A stretch of DNA of 64,000 nt. Origin: Arthrobacter sp. TPD3018 (GTDB lineage: Bacteria > Pseudomonadota > Alphaproteobacteria > Sphingomonadales > Sphingomonadaceae). A model generated the notes under the pieces. It had not been told where the DNA came from and made no database searches. It saw only the letters and a list, made by a program, of their open reading frames with translations. Position numbers and translations under genes: made by a program. Below, piece by piece: positions 16,964-27,437 of the stretch. The first letter of the stretch is position 1. The number at the start of each line of letters is the position of its first letter. The DNA lies in assembly GCA_003075315.1 (NCBI GenBank), contig QDFQ01000003.1:186001-250000 (forward strand). The letters are read 5' to 3'.

Positions 16964-18178
16964 TCAGGCACGCGCCCGAAACGCGGCGAGCCCCCGGTCG
17001 AGGTCGGCGATCAAATCGTCCGGGTCTTCCAGGCCGATCTGCAAGCGGACCAGCGGTCCGGCATAGTCCCGCGGCGCCGCGGTGCGGATGCGTGCCGGAT
17101 CCGCGGGGATGGCAAGGCTTTCGAACCCGCCCCAGCTATAACCGATGCCGAAATGGTCGAGCGCATCGATCAGCGCGGCTCGTGCGGCTTCGCCGCCGCC
17201 GTTGAGCACGAACGAAAACAGCCCGCTCGATCCCTTGAAGTCGCGCACCCAATGGTCGTGGCCGAGGCAGGAGGGCAGGGCAGGGTGGAGCACCTGCGCG
17301 ACCTCCGGTCGGGTCGAAAGCCATTGCGCGATCGCGAGCGCGCTCTTCTGATGCTGGGCGAGGCGGACCGCCATGGTGCGCAGGCCGCGGCTGCCGAGCC
17401 AGGCGTCATCCGGTGATGTCACCTGCCCCAGCTGATAACTGACGTCGCGCAGCGCCGCATAATGGCCGGGCGCAGCCGTCACCGACCCCAGCATCACGTC
17501 GCTATGCCCGACGACGTACTTCGTCGCGGCGAGGATGGTGAGGTCGATGCCCTTCTCGATCGCCGGGAAGAACAGCGGCGTCGCCCAGGTGTTGTCGAGC
17601 AGCGTCGTCAGCCCGTGGCGCTTGGCGACGGCGACGATCGCGGGCAGGTCCTGCACTTCGAAGGTCAGGCTGCCCGGGCTTTCGAGGAAGATCGCCTTGG
17701 TGGCGGGGCCGATCAGCTGTTCGATCCCCGCGCCGATCAGCGGATCGTAAAAGCGCGTGGTGACGCCGAACCGCTTCAACAGCTGCATCGCCTGTCCCCG
17801 CGTCGGGTCATAGGCGCTGTCGACCAGTAACAGCTCGTCGCCCGGCGACAGGACGGACAGCAACGCCGCGGCGATCGCCGCGACGCCCGAGGGGTAGAGG
17901 AACGTTGCCTCCGCCCCCGGCTCGAGGCTCGTCAGCGCATCGGCGAGGCTCCATTGCGTCGGCGTGCCGCGGCGCCCGTAATAGAGGCGGTGGTGCGTGT
18001 CGCCATGACCGTTGGCGCGCAGGTCGGCGATGTTGTCGTAGAGGATGGTCGAGGCGCGCCAGACCGGCGGATTGACGATCCCGGCGGTCCATTCGGGGCG
18101 GCGGCCCGCCTGGACGACGCGCGTGGCGTCGCCCAGGCGAGCTTCCGGGGAGGTTTCGTCGTCGGAGTTACGCGTCAA
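16964..18178 (-). CDS. metC: Cystathionine beta-lyase
   Basis: 404 aa PLP enzyme of the Cys/Met metabolism family; cleaves cystathionine to homocysteine, pyruvate and ammonia. PLP lysine K220 in ILAATKYVVGHSDVMLG; other family marks are YYGRRGTPTQWSLADAL, FLYPSGVAAIA and FLESPGSLTFEVQD, the last favouring MetC over MetB/MetZ. No ATG fits; the best start is TTG at 18178, which overlaps the sseA stop by 11 bases and gives the usual length. The frame stays open to 18532 inside sseA, but that part is a shadow of sseA. Probably co-transcribed with sseA. Confidence 0.9.
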   Translation of the reverse strand: MTRNSDDETSPEARLGDATRVVQAGRRPEWTAGIVNPPVWRASTILYDNIADLRANGHGDTHHRLYYGRRGTPTQWSLADALTSLEPGAEATFLYPSGVAAIAAALLSVLSPGDELLLVDSAYDPTRGQAMQLLKRFGVTTRFYDPLIGAGIEQLIGPATKAIFLESPGSLTFEVQDLPAIVAVAKRHGLTTLLDNTWATPLFFPAIEKGIDLTILAATKYVVGHSDVMLGSVTAAPGHYAALRDVSYQLGQVTSPDDAWLGSRGLRTMAVRLAQHQKSALAIAQWLSTRPEVAQVLHPALPSCLGHDHWVRDFKGSSGLFSFVLNGGGEAARAALIDALDHFGIGYSWGGFESLAIPADPARIRTAAPRDYAGPLVRLQIGLEDPDDLIADLDRGLAAFRARA

Positions 18179-19031
18179 CGGCTTCCTTGGCTCCCATGGC
18201 CTTGGGCGTCGAGCGATCCGCTCCCCATTCCGACCAGCTGCCGTCATAGATCGGCATGGCCTTGCCGACCAGATGCGCGCCGAAGGCCAGCACCGCGGCG
18301 GTGATCCCCGATCCGCAGGTCGCGACCATCGGCTTGTCGAGGTCGACGCCAGCGCTGGCGAACGCCTCACGCAGCGCGTCGCCCGTCTTCCACGTGCCGT
18401 CGGCGTTGAACAGCTGGCCCTGCGGCAGGTTCTTCGATCCGGGGATGTGGCCGGCATGCGTCGCGGGGCGCGGATCGGGTTCTTCGCCGGTGAAGCGCGC
18501 GGCCGAGCGGGCATCGACGACCTGTTCGGCACCGCTGTCGACGTTCGCCTTCATCTGGTCGAGCGTGCGGACGTTCTTCTGGTCCGCCCAGACGGTGAAG
18601 TGGCGATGGCGCAGCGCTTCCTTGCCGCTCGCCGTTTCGCGCCCCTCCGCCTGCCATTTGGCGAGGCCGCCATCGAGGATCGCGACGTCATGCGCGCCGA
18701 ACGTCCGCAGCATCCACCACGCGCGCGCCGCGGTGTGATGCGGCGAATTGTCGTAGAGCACGACGCGGCTGCCATCGCCCAGCCCCAGGCTCTGCATGCG
18801 GCTGGCGAATTTCTCGGCAGAGGGCAGCATCATCGGCAGATCGCTGTCGGTATCGCGCAATTCGCCCAGGTTCATGAACACCGCGCCGGGAATGTGCGCC
18901 GCCTCATATTCCGCCGCGGCATCGCGCGGCGTCTCGCCGGGGAAATTGGCGAAATAGGTGGCATCGACGATCCGCAGGTCGCTTGCGCCCATCTCTGCGG
19001 CCAGCCATTCGGTCGTCACCAACGCGTCCAT
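18168..19031 (-). CDS. sseA: 3-mercaptopyruvate / thiosulfate sulfurtransferase
   Basis: 287 aa, two rhodanese domains in tandem (about 1-130 inactive, 150-287 active). The active loop C239-GSGITA matches the CGSGVTA/CG(S/T)G loop of mercaptopyruvate sulfurtransferases. Transfers sulfur from mercaptopyruvate to acceptors such as cyanide or thiols; links to cysteine breakdown. Start at ATG 19031 (MDALVTTEW) is chosen because GGAGAG lies at the right distance; an ATG six codons earlier would place that site inside the gene. Followed by metC with overlapping ends. Confidence 0.93.
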   Translation of the reverse strand: MDALVTTEWLAAEMGASDLRIVDATYFANFPGETPRDAAAEYEAAHIPGAVFMNLGELRDTDSDLPMMLPSAEKFASRMQSLGLGDGSRVVLYDNSPHHTAARAWWMLRTFGAHDVAILDGGLAKWQAEGRETASGKEALRHRHFTVWADQKNVRTLDQMKANVDSGAEQVVDARSAARFTGEEPDPRPATHAGHIPGSKNLPQGQLFNADGTWKTGDALREAFASAGVDLDKPMVATCGSGITAAVLAFGAHLVGKAMPIYDGSWSEWGADRSTPKAMGAKEAVDA

Positions 19032-19046
19032 CACACTCTCTCCATT

Positions 19047-19066
19047 CACGTTTGCACGTTCACGTT
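19047..19066. promoter_or_regulatory. Three CACGTT hexamers upstream of sseA
   Basis: CACGTTTGCACGTTCACGTT on the plus strand holds CACGTT at 19047-19052, 19055-19060 and 19061-19066, followed by CGGG. Lies 16-35 bp before the sseA start, where an operator or leader element would be. No known regulator matched. Confidence 0.3.
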
Positions 19067-19098
19067 CGGGCTACGCTGGGGAGGAGTGCCCGGACGTC

Positions 19099-20643
<1,545 letters not shown>

Positions 20644-20672
20644 CCGGCCTCGCGTCTCCTACATGGGCCGCC

Positions 20673-21119
20673 ATGACCCCGATGCACCTTGGCCAGACCA
20701 GCCAACTGCCCGCCTCTCCCGAAGAAGCGGTGCTCGATTATGTTCCCAATCCGCGTGTCGGCACGACCTATCTCGTTCGGTTTGCGGTGCCCGAATTCAC
20801 GTCGCTGTGTCCGGTGACCGGGCAACCGGACTTCGCGCACCTCGTCCTGGACTATGTACCGGGCAACACGATCGTCGAATCGAAGTCGCTGAAGCTATTC
20901 CTCGGCAGCTTCCGCAACCATGCGGCCTTCCATGAGGATTGCACCGTCGGCATCGGTCAGCGGCTATTCGACGAGATGAAGCCGCAATGGCTGCGGATCG
21001 GCGGCTATTGGTATCCCCGCGGCGGCATTCCGATCGATGTCTTCTGGCAGTCGAGCGCGCCGCCGACCGACCTGTGGCTGCCCGATCAGGGCGTAGCCCC
21101 GTACCGCGGGCGAGGTTGA
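20673..21119 (+). CDS. queF: NADPH-dependent 7-cyano-7-deazaguanine reductase
   Basis: 148 aa, the short (type I, YkvM-like) QueF that reduces preQ0 to preQ1 in queuosine tRNA modification. Nucleophile C46 in [16 protein letters not shown] and the QueF signature [22 protein letters not shown]-terminal [16 protein letters not shown] is typical. Either ATG 20673 or ATG 20682 may be used. Other queuosine genes are not in the window. Confidence 0.95.
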   Translation: MTPMHLGQTSQLPASPEEAVLDYVPNPRVGTTYLVRFAVPEFTSLCPVTGQPDFAHLVLDYVPGNTIVESKSLKLFLGSFRNHAAFHEDCTVGIGQRLFDEMKPQWLRIGGYWYPRGGIPIDVFWQSSAPPTDLWLPDQGVAPYRGRG

Positions 21120-21140
21120 TCGAGATCAGCATCATTGCCA

Positions 21141-21166
21141 GGTTGCACTGCAACATGAGTGCAACC
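21141..21166. promoter_or_regulatory. Perfect inverted repeat between queF and the GT4 gene
   Basis: GGTTGCACT (21141-21149) pairs with AGTGCAACC (21158-21166) across 8 bases, followed by TTTC. The left half itself holds GTTGCA-C-TGCAAC. Further TTGC words occur between here and 21243. It could be a weak terminator of queF or an operator for the glycosyltransferase/GH130 operon. Confidence 0.4.
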
Positions 21167-21242
21167 TTTCGGCTGATCGGCTGTTCATCCCTCGGCAAGG
21201 TTGCGGCTCTGCCCGTAATGTTGCGCCAGCGAAGGATGAGGT

Positions 21243-23519
21243 ATGGTGACCACGGCAGCACAGGGCGACGCGATCCGGTATCTGGCCTTGATCGGGAACT
21301 TCCTGCCGCGCCAATGTGGTCTGGCGACTTTCACGACCGACGTGTGGCAGGCGATGCGTGATCGCTTTTCGGACGTGCAGGTCGATGTCTATGCGATGGA
21401 CGATCATCCGGGCCGTTACGCCTATCCGCCGGCGGTGACGGGGACCATCCCGCAGCATGATCTGTCTGCCTATCTATCGACCGCTCGTGCGATCGAAGCG
21501 AGCGGTGCGCAGGCGATCTGGGTACAGCACGAATACGGTATCTACGGCGGACCGGCCGGCGAGCATCTGCTCAGCCTGCTCGATCGCACTACCCTGCCGG
21601 TCATTGTAACCCTGCATACGGTCTTGGAAAAGCCGAACGCCGATGAGCGTCGCGTGCTGGAAGGTCTGTTGCACCGCGCCGCCAAGATCGTGGTGATGGC
21701 TGAGCGCGGTCGCGACATCCTGCGCCGTGTCTATGGCGCAAATCCGCGCCAGATCGCCATGATCCCGCACGGCGTGCCCGACCGCCCGTTCGTCGATCCC
21801 GAGACGCTAAAGCCCCGTTTCGGCTGGCAGGGGCGCGATGTCGTGCTGACCTTCGGGCTGCTGGCGCCTGGCAAGGGCATCGAGACGATCATCGAAGCGC
21901 TGCCTGCGATCGCGGAGCGCCATCCCAATCTGCTCTATGCGGTACTGGGCGCCACCCACCCCAATCTCGTTGCGCATGAAGGTGAGGCGTATCGCGACCG
22001 GCTGAAGGCACTCGCTGACCAGCTGGGCGTCGGCGACAATGTCGCGTTCATCGATGGCTTCGTCGAGCATGACGAACTGCTCGACTATCTGCAGGCCGCC
22101 GACATTTATGCGACGCCCTATCTCAACCCCGCGCAGATCACGAGTGGAACGCTGTCGTACGCCGTCGGTGTCGGTAAGGCGGTCATCTCGACGCCTTACG
22201 TCCACGCGACCGAAATCCTGGCGGATGGTCATGGCGTGCTGGTCGACTTCCGGGACGTTGCCGCGTTTGCGCGCGAGATCGATCGCCTGCTGTCGAGCAA
22301 GCGCGACCGGACGCGGCTGGCGCAGCGCGCCTATGATCGCGGCCGCACGATGATTTGGCCGCGGCTCGCCGAATCGGCGCTGCATGAGCTGGAGGTCGCG
22401 GTCGCCTCGCGTCCGCGTCGTCTTGCCCAGTCGGCGCCTCATGGCCTGCGCGCGCTGGAGCCCAATTTCGCGGCGGTCGAGCGGATGAGCGATGCAACCG
22501 GCATGCTCCAGCATTCGATCTACTCGGTGCCTGATCGCCGCCATGGCTATTGCATCGATGACAATGCTCGGGCGCTGATGCTGATGAGTGCGATGGACGA
22601 CCTCGATCCCGTCGCGCGGGACAAATGGACGACGATCTACGCCTCGTTCATCCAATATGCTTGGAATCCGGAGGCGCGACGGTTCCGCAACTTCATGAAC
22701 TTCGACCGGACCTGGTGCGAAGACGTGGGGTCGGAGGATTCCAACGGCCGAGCCATCTGGGCGCTTGGCGTCACCGCACGCGACGGCAAGGACGCCAAGC
22801 ATCGCGACTGGGCGCGGACGATGTTCGATCGCACCGCCAGTCTGGCGCTGGAGCTGGGGTCGTTGCGGGCACAGTCTTTCGCGATGCTGGGTGCCGCAGC
22901 GATGCTGGAGACGTCGCCCGGGCATGAGCTCGCGCGATCGATCCTCGAACGTTTCCCGGACGATCACCTCGCGTTGCTGGCAGCGGCGCGCCGGCCGGAA
23001 TGGCGCTGGTTCGAGATCGTGCTGGCCTATGATAACGCGCGCTTGCCGCAGGCGCTGGTCGTTGCCGGTCAGGCGCTGGGCCGGCAGGACCTGATCGATT
23101 GCGGGCTGGAGACGCTCGACTGGATCGTCGCCAAGCAGACATCGCCTGAGGGTCGTTTCCGCGCTGTGGGCACGGAGAGCTTCCATCGCCCCTATGCCGA
23201 TCCGTTGCAGTTCGATCAGCAGCCGCTGGAGGCGCAGGCGACGGTCGATGCGTGTCTCGCCGCATGGCGTGCAACGGGCGATGTGCGCTGGGTCGCCGAG
23301 GCAGAGCGGGCATATAGCTGGTATCTGGGCCACAACGACCTCGACCTGCCGCTGGCGACGGCTGCGGACGGCGGCTGTTTCGACGGCCTGATGCCTACCG
23401 GGCTCAATCGCAATCAGGGTGCGGAGTCGATCCTTGCGTTGCAGCTGGCAAGTTGTGCGATTTCGGGGCTTTCAAAGGCGACCCAAGGCGTGGCAGGGAC
23501 ATCGCGCGCCGTCGCCTGA
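21243..23519 (+). CDS. GT4 glycosyltransferase with C-terminal alpha/alpha-barrel domain
   Basis: 758 aa. Residues 10-380 form a GT-B glycosyltransferase family 4 enzyme: ALIGNFLPRQCGLATFTTD at the N-terminus, VIVTLHTVLEKP, MIPHGVPD, LTFGLLAPGKGIETIIEALP and the donor-site region YLNPAQITSGTLSYAVGVGKAV. Residues 390-745 are a second, helical domain (HGYCIDDNARALMLMS, ...NFDRTWCEDVGSEDSNGRAIWALG), resembling a six-hairpin glycosidase-like fold. Donor and acceptor are unknown; mannose is suggested by the adjoining GH130 gene. Start ATG 21243 with AAGGATGAGG upstream. The GH130 gene follows 53 bp later. Confidence 0.85.
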   Translation: MVTTAAQGDAIRYLALIGNFLPRQCGLATFTTDVWQAMRDRFSDVQVDVYAMDDHPGRYAYPPAVTGTIPQHDLSAYLSTARAIEASGAQAIWVQHEYGIYGGPAGEHLLSLLDRTTLPVIVTLHTVLEKPNADERRVLEGLLHRAAKIVVMAERGRDILRRVYGANPRQIAMIPHGVPDRPFVDPETLKPRFGWQGRDVVLTFGLLAPGKGIETIIEALPAIAERHPNLLYAVLGATHPNLVAHEGEAYRDRLKALADQLGVGDNVAFIDGFVEHDELLDYLQAADIYATPYLNPAQITSGTLSYAVGVGKAVISTPYVHATEILADGHGVLVDFRDVAAFAREIDRLLSSKRDRTRLAQRAYDRGRTMIWPRLAESALHELEVAVASRPRRLAQSAPHGLRALEPNFAAVERMSDATGMLQHSIYSVPDRRHGYCIDDNARALMLMSAMDDLDPVARDKWTTIYASFIQYAWNPEARRFRNFMNFDRTWCEDVGSEDSNGRAIWALGVTARDGKDAKHRDWARTMFDRTASLALELGSLRAQSFAMLGAAAMLETSPGHELARSILERFPDDHLALLAAARRPEWRWFEIVLAYDNARLPQALVVAGQALGRQDLIDCGLETLDWIVAKQTSPEGRFRAVGTESFHRPYADPLQFDQQPLEAQATVDACLAAWRATGDVRWVAEAERAYSWYLGHNDLDLPLATAADGGCFDGLMPTGLNRNQGAESILALQLASCAISGLSKATQGVAGTSRAVA

Positions 23520-23572
23520 TACGATCGGGTGACGACGTCATAACGACCGGTCGACGAGGGTTCTGAAGCGCG

Positions 23573-24853
23573 ATGGATCTGTTCAATCACGGGTTGCGGC
23601 TGCACGCCGATCCGTCCAGCGTCGTCGTCCGCCCGTTCCACATCGCATGGGGCGGCAAGGGCGGCGCACCCAACCGGACGGAACGGCTAGTCGGCGAAGT
23701 GCTCGCCATGTCGACCGAGGAAGCGCGCGACCAGCTCGAGGCCGTGCTGAAGGATTTCGAGGCGCGCCACTGGCAGACCCGGCGCGTCTTCATGACGCGC
23801 TACGACGAGATCGAGGAACTGCTCGGTCTGGATGGCACCGAGATCAGCGACGAAAAGCGCCAGCTGATCGGTGCCTATTTCTGCCACGAATATAGCTATG
23901 CCGCCGCGGCGCTGATGAATCCCAGCGCGGTACCGCATTTCGACCAGTCGGGCATGCCCGAAGGATCGATGCGCATCCTGATGAGCTTGCGCTCGGTCGG
24001 CGAGGGGCATATTTCGTCCGTCGCGTTCCGTGAAGGCATCATATCGAACGGCCACGAACTGGAACTGGCGCCGGAGCCGCCCTTCGCTACTGCGACCGAC
24101 GTGATCGGCGGCGAGGAAGAGATGCCGGCAGGGCCAGTCACGGTCTGGCGCCATCGCGACTCGACACTGTCGGGCACGGTGATCTTCCCGATTACGCAGG
24201 CGCAGTCCAAGGGGTTGGAGGATCTGCGCATCAGCCACTTCCAGCATGACGACGGCAGCTTCGAATGGATTGGCACCTACACTGCCTATAACGGGTCGGT
24301 GATCCAGTCGGAATTGATGCGCACGCGCGATTTCCGCAGCTTCGACCTCGTGCCGATGTCCGGCTCCGCGGCGCGGAACAAGGGCATGGGCCTTTTCCCC
24401 CGCAAGGTCGGCGACCAGTATATGATGATCGGCCGGCAGGACGGCGAGAACCTGTTCCTGCTGAAGTCCGACAGCCTGGAGCATTGGGACGAGGGCGAGA
24501 AGATTCTGACCCCCGTCTTTCCGTGGGAACTCGTACAGATCGGCAATTGCGGTCCGCCCATCGAGCTGGACGAAGGCTGGCTGCTGTTGACCCATGGCGT
24601 CGGCGCGATGCGCAAATATTCGATTGGTGCGGCGCTGCTGGACAAGAACGATCCGTCCAAGGTGCTGGGCCGCACGCGCGAACCCATCCTCGCTGCAAAG
24701 GATCAGGATCGCGAGGGCTATGTCCCGAACGTCGTCTACAGCTGCGGCGCGATCCGCCACGGCGAGACGCTATTCCTGCCCTATGGCATCGCCGACAGTT
24801 CGGTGGGCTTTGCGTTCGTAGCGATCAAAGACCTGCTCGCCGCGATGGTGTGA
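23573..24853 (+). CDS. GH130 family beta-mannoside phosphorylase
   Basis: 426 aa with the five-bladed propeller pattern of glycoside hydrolase family 130. Recognisable parts are FMTRYDEIEELLG, GAYFCHEYSYAAAALMNPS, LRISHFQHDDGSFEWIGTYTAYNG, NKGMGLFPRKVGDQYMMIGRQD and the C-terminal NVVYSCGAIRHGETLFLPYGIADS. Family members phosphorolyse beta-1,2- or beta-1,4-mannosides to mannose-1-phosphate, or in some clades hydrolyse them; the linkage cannot be read here. No signal peptide, so probably cytosolic. Same strand and close spacing with the GT4 gene suggest one operon making and recycling a mannoside. Confidence 0.88.
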   Translation: MDLFNHGLRLHADPSSVVVRPFHIAWGGKGGAPNRTERLVGEVLAMSTEEARDQLEAVLKDFEARHWQTRRVFMTRYDEIEELLGLDGTEISDEKRQLIGAYFCHEYSYAAAALMNPSAVPHFDQSGMPEGSMRILMSLRSVGEGHISSVAFREGIISNGHELELAPEPPFATATDVIGGEEEMPAGPVTVWRHRDSTLSGTVIFPITQAQSKGLEDLRISHFQHDDGSFEWIGTYTAYNGSVIQSELMRTRDFRSFDLVPMSGSAARNKGMGLFPRKVGDQYMMIGRQDGENLFLLKSDSLEHWDEGEKILTPVFPWELVQIGNCGPPIELDEGWLLLTHGVGAMRKYSIGAALLDKNDPSKVLGRTREPILAAKDQDREGYVPNVVYSCGAIRHGETLFLPYGIADSSVGFAFVAIKDLLAAMV

Positions 24854-24895
24854 GCGGGCGTCGGTTCGACCAACGCGTAACGACATGGTGATTGT

Positions 24896-24973
24896 CGTCC
24901 CAGCGCAGGCTGGGACTGCGCGCGGCTTTAGTGCGCGCCATCGCGAGACGATCCCAGCCTGCGCCGGAATGAC
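24896..24973. repeat. Intergenic palindrome, degenerate CGTC...GAC form
   Basis: Left arm CGTCCCAGCGCAGGCTGGGA, right arm TCCCAGCCTGCGCCGGAATGAC. Same core as the elements at 841, 28964 and 43802, but the left terminus lost bases and the right arm has mismatches. Confidence 0.7.
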
Positions 24974-25004
24974 ATTTACACGGTGATGATGAAAGACCGC
25001 CGGC

Positions 25005-25193
25005 TTAGCGGGCGTCGCGCGGATCGCGCGTGGCGGGGATCTGCGACAACTTGGTCAGCAGCAGTGGAATGTCGTCGGTGATGAACGTGTCGGTGGGCAC
25101 GGGCATGCTACGACGCAGCGTACGGCCAACGGTGCTGAACCGGTCGCGATGCTGCTGTGCTGACGATGTCACGACTGACCCCAAATGACGCAT
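25005..25193 (-). CDS. Possible small protein of unknown function
   Basis: 62 aa: a basic first half and a C-terminal stretch with regular spacing, MPVPTDTFITDDIPLLLTKL. The composition is protein-like rather than the Arg/Ala-rich pattern of shadow frames, but no family is recognised and no clear ribosome-binding site is seen. Lies 126 bp downstream of the OPT gene on the same strand. Confidence 0.35.
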   Translation of the reverse strand: MRHLGSVVTSSAQQHRDRFSTVGRTLRRSMPVPTDTFITDDIPLLLTKLSQIPATRDPRDAR

Positions 25194-25290
25194 ACGGCAA
25201 ACCCGGCGATCGCCGGCCGGGGGGGGGGGATGGCTGGGCGATCACCGGGTTCTGAGGGCATAACGGCGTGCATCTGGAAGGGTTCCCGGC

Positions 25291-25314
25291 GCGACGAACG
25301 GTTCGTCGCTTTTT
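25291..25314 (+). terminator. Rho-independent terminator, plus-strand orientation
   Basis: GCGACGAA (25291-25298) pairs perfectly with TTCGTCGC (25302-25309), loop CGG, followed directly by T5 (25310-25314). A compact intrinsic terminator for a transcript moving rightwards, five bases before the stop of the oppositely oriented OPT gene. The nearest plus-strand gene, GH130, ends 437 bp earlier. Confidence 0.7.
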
Positions 25315-25318
25315 GGGA

Positions 25319-27298
25319 TCAGGGCTGCGTTACCGACCGGCGCGTCAGGCGATAGAGGCCCGCGACCAGGGCCAGGAAGGCGATCGTGCCGCCGACTAGC
25401 GCGATCGTGTCGAACCCCGCGGGGGCGATCGCCAGAGGGGCGTCGGACCCGGTGACATAGACGATGACCGCGAAGGCGACGCCCCACAGGCTTTCGCCAA
25501 CGATCATGCCGGTCGCGGTGAGCACGCCCATGCGCTTGGCGAATTCGACGTCGGGCGTGCGGTCCGCCCAGCGGTCGTACAGCGCGCCGATCACCGCGCC
25601 GAGCACGACCGGCAGCGTCACCGCCATCGGCAAATAGACACCGAGGCCGACTCCGAGCGGCGGCAGGCGGAGCTTGCCGGTGCGGCCCAGCGTCTCGTCG
25701 AGCGCGATGATGCCGACGCCGATGAGGGCGCCGTAACCGATCATCGCCCAATTGAGGTTGCCGCCGAGGACGCCCTTCGCCAGCGCCGAGATGAGCGCCG
25801 CCTGCGGGGCCGCGAGCGCATTGGGGCCGGCACCCGGCGCGCCTTGGAACCCGAGGGTGGTCGCGAGCAGTTCGAGCACCGGCGGCACGACGAGGCTGCC
25901 GAAGATGACGCCGAAGATCAGCGCGACCTGCTGCTTCCATGGCGTTGCCCCGACCAGTTGGCCGGTCTTGAGGTCCTGGAGATTGTCGTTGGAGATGGTG
26001 GCGACGCCGAAGACGATGCCGGTGACGATCAGCGCATAGGCGACAAGCGCCTGCGTGGTGTCCGCCCCGGCGCCGCGCCCGAACAGGCCGACCAGCATCA
26101 GCGAGGCGGCAAGGACGGAGAGGATACCGATCCCCGACACCGGGCTGTTCGACGCGCCGATCAGGCCCGCCATATAGCCGCACACCGCCGCGATCACGAG
26201 GCCGAGGACGAGCACGAACACCAACGCTCCGGCGATCAGCACGACCGCCGATCCCGCCAGCGGCCCACCGGCGATCACCGACCAGAGCAGGACCGCGATC
26301 GGCACCAGCGTCGCGAGGCTGACGAGCGCGACGATACCGATCGGCAGATCGCGCTCGCCCAGCGCCAGCGTCGCGCCGCTGCGCTTCGCCGCACTGGCCG
26401 CGATCGACGAACGGATGCCGGCGATTACCGGCCCGATGATCTTGAGCAGCGTCCAAATCGCCGCGACGCCGATGACGCCCGCGCCGAGGAAGCGTACGTC
26501 GGTGCGGAACACGCCGCCGACCCAAGCCTCCAGACCAACGCCCGCGGCGGCAGGCGACAGGCCGGTCAGGATGGGGAGGGCGACCCACCAGCCGATGACG
26601 ACGCCGGCGAACATCGCGAGGCCGACCGACAGGCCGACGAGGTGGCCGGCGCCAATCAGCGCGAACGACAGGCCGCCGGAGATTGCGGTCGCGCCGCCGC
26701 CGACGCGGAAGAATTGCGCGGCCTCTGCGACGACCAGCTTCGTCTGGGTGAGCAGTGCGAATCCGGCCGAGACGATCGCGTTGACGACGATGAGCTTGAG
26801 GCCCTTGCCGCTTTCCGCTTCGCCCGCGCGGCTACCGGCGCCGACCATCAGCACTTCGGCGGCGGCGCGGCCTTCGGGATAGGGGAGGTCGGTATCGACC
26901 ACGAGCGCGCGGCGTAGCGGCACCGAGAACATCACGCCCAAGATGCCGCCAGTCATCGTGATCCCGGCGGTGAGCAGATAGGGGAACCCCTGCCACCAGC
27001 CGATCATGACGAGGCCGGGGAGCACGAAGATGATCGCCGCGAGCGTGCCCGCCGCCGAGGCGACCGTCTGGACGATGTTGTTTTCGAGGATCGTCGCGCC
27101 CGGCAGATAGCGCAGGATCGCCATCGAGATGACCGCGGCGGGGATCGACGTTGCGAAGGTGAGGCCGACCTTCAGCCCGAGGTACACGTTCGCCGCGGTG
27201 AACAGCAACGTAATGAGCCCGCCGAGCAGGATGCCGCGAACGGTGAGTTCGGCGACGGGCGTCGTGCGGTCGGACCGGGAAGAGGGGGCGGTGGCCAT
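25319..27298 (-). CDS. Oligopeptide transporter, OPT family
   Basis: 659 aa integral membrane protein with about 14-16 transmembrane helices, the bacterial branch of the OPT/YSL superfamily that imports peptides or metal chelates. Family marks: LTVRGILLGGLITLLFTAANVYLGLKVGLTFATSIPAA at the N-terminus (starting near residue 17), LENNIVQTVASAAG, DLPYPEGRAAAEVL, ISNDNLQDLKTGQLVGATPW and NWAMIGYGALIGV. Start ATG 27298 (MATAPSSRSD); the frame extends to 27346 without support. Divergent from hom with 139 bp between. Substrate not predictable. Confidence 0.92.
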   Translation of the reverse strand: MATAPSSRSDRTTPVAELTVRGILLGGLITLLFTAANVYLGLKVGLTFATSIPAAVISMAILRYLPGATILENNIVQTVASAAGTLAAIIFVLPGLVMIGWWQGFPYLLTAGITMTGGILGVMFSVPLRRALVVDTDLPYPEGRAAAEVLMVGAGSRAGEAESGKGLKLIVVNAIVSAGFALLTQTKLVVAEAAQFFRVGGGATAISGGLSFALIGAGHLVGLSVGLAMFAGVVIGWWVALPILTGLSPAAAGVGLEAWVGGVFRTDVRFLGAGVIGVAAIWTLLKIIGPVIAGIRSSIAASAAKRSGATLALGERDLPIGIVALVSLATLVPIAVLLWSVIAGGPLAGSAVVLIAGALVFVLVLGLVIAAVCGYMAGLIGASNSPVSGIGILSVLAASLMLVGLFGRGAGADTTQALVAYALIVTGIVFGVATISNDNLQDLKTGQLVGATPWKQQVALIFGVIFGSLVVPPVLELLATTLGFQGAPGAGPNALAAPQAALISALAKGVLGGNLNWAMIGYGALIGVGIIALDETLGRTGKLRLPPLGVGLGVYLPMAVTLPVVLGAVIGALYDRWADRTPDVEFAKRMGVLTATGMIVGESLWGVAFAVIVYVTGSDAPLAIAPAGFDTIALVGGTIAFLALVAGLYRLTRRSVTQP

Positions 27299-27437
27299 GG
27301 ATCGGGGCACTCGTCGGCAAAGGTGAGGTGTCGCGTGGTTCTGCACGTCGCATGGCGGATCGGCAATGGCGGGCGTCTGTGCGACATAAGCTTGCGCTAT
27401 CTCGACAGCGGACGCTGCTTTCCGCTAGGCGGCGGCC

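Larger units (their letters stand above)
24854..25318. other. Interval between GH130 and OPT genes
   Basis: 465 bases with no firm gene. It holds a palindrome (24896-24973), one small minus-strand ORF (25005-25193, listed separately), a run of 11 G (25219-25229) and a terminator hairpin pointing to the plus strand (25291-25314). Confidence 0.6.

Noticed and set aside
25242..26588. 448-codon frame overlapping the OPT transporter on the same strand
   Set aside because: Arg/Gly/Pro-rich translation of the wrong frame of a well-recognised membrane protein.
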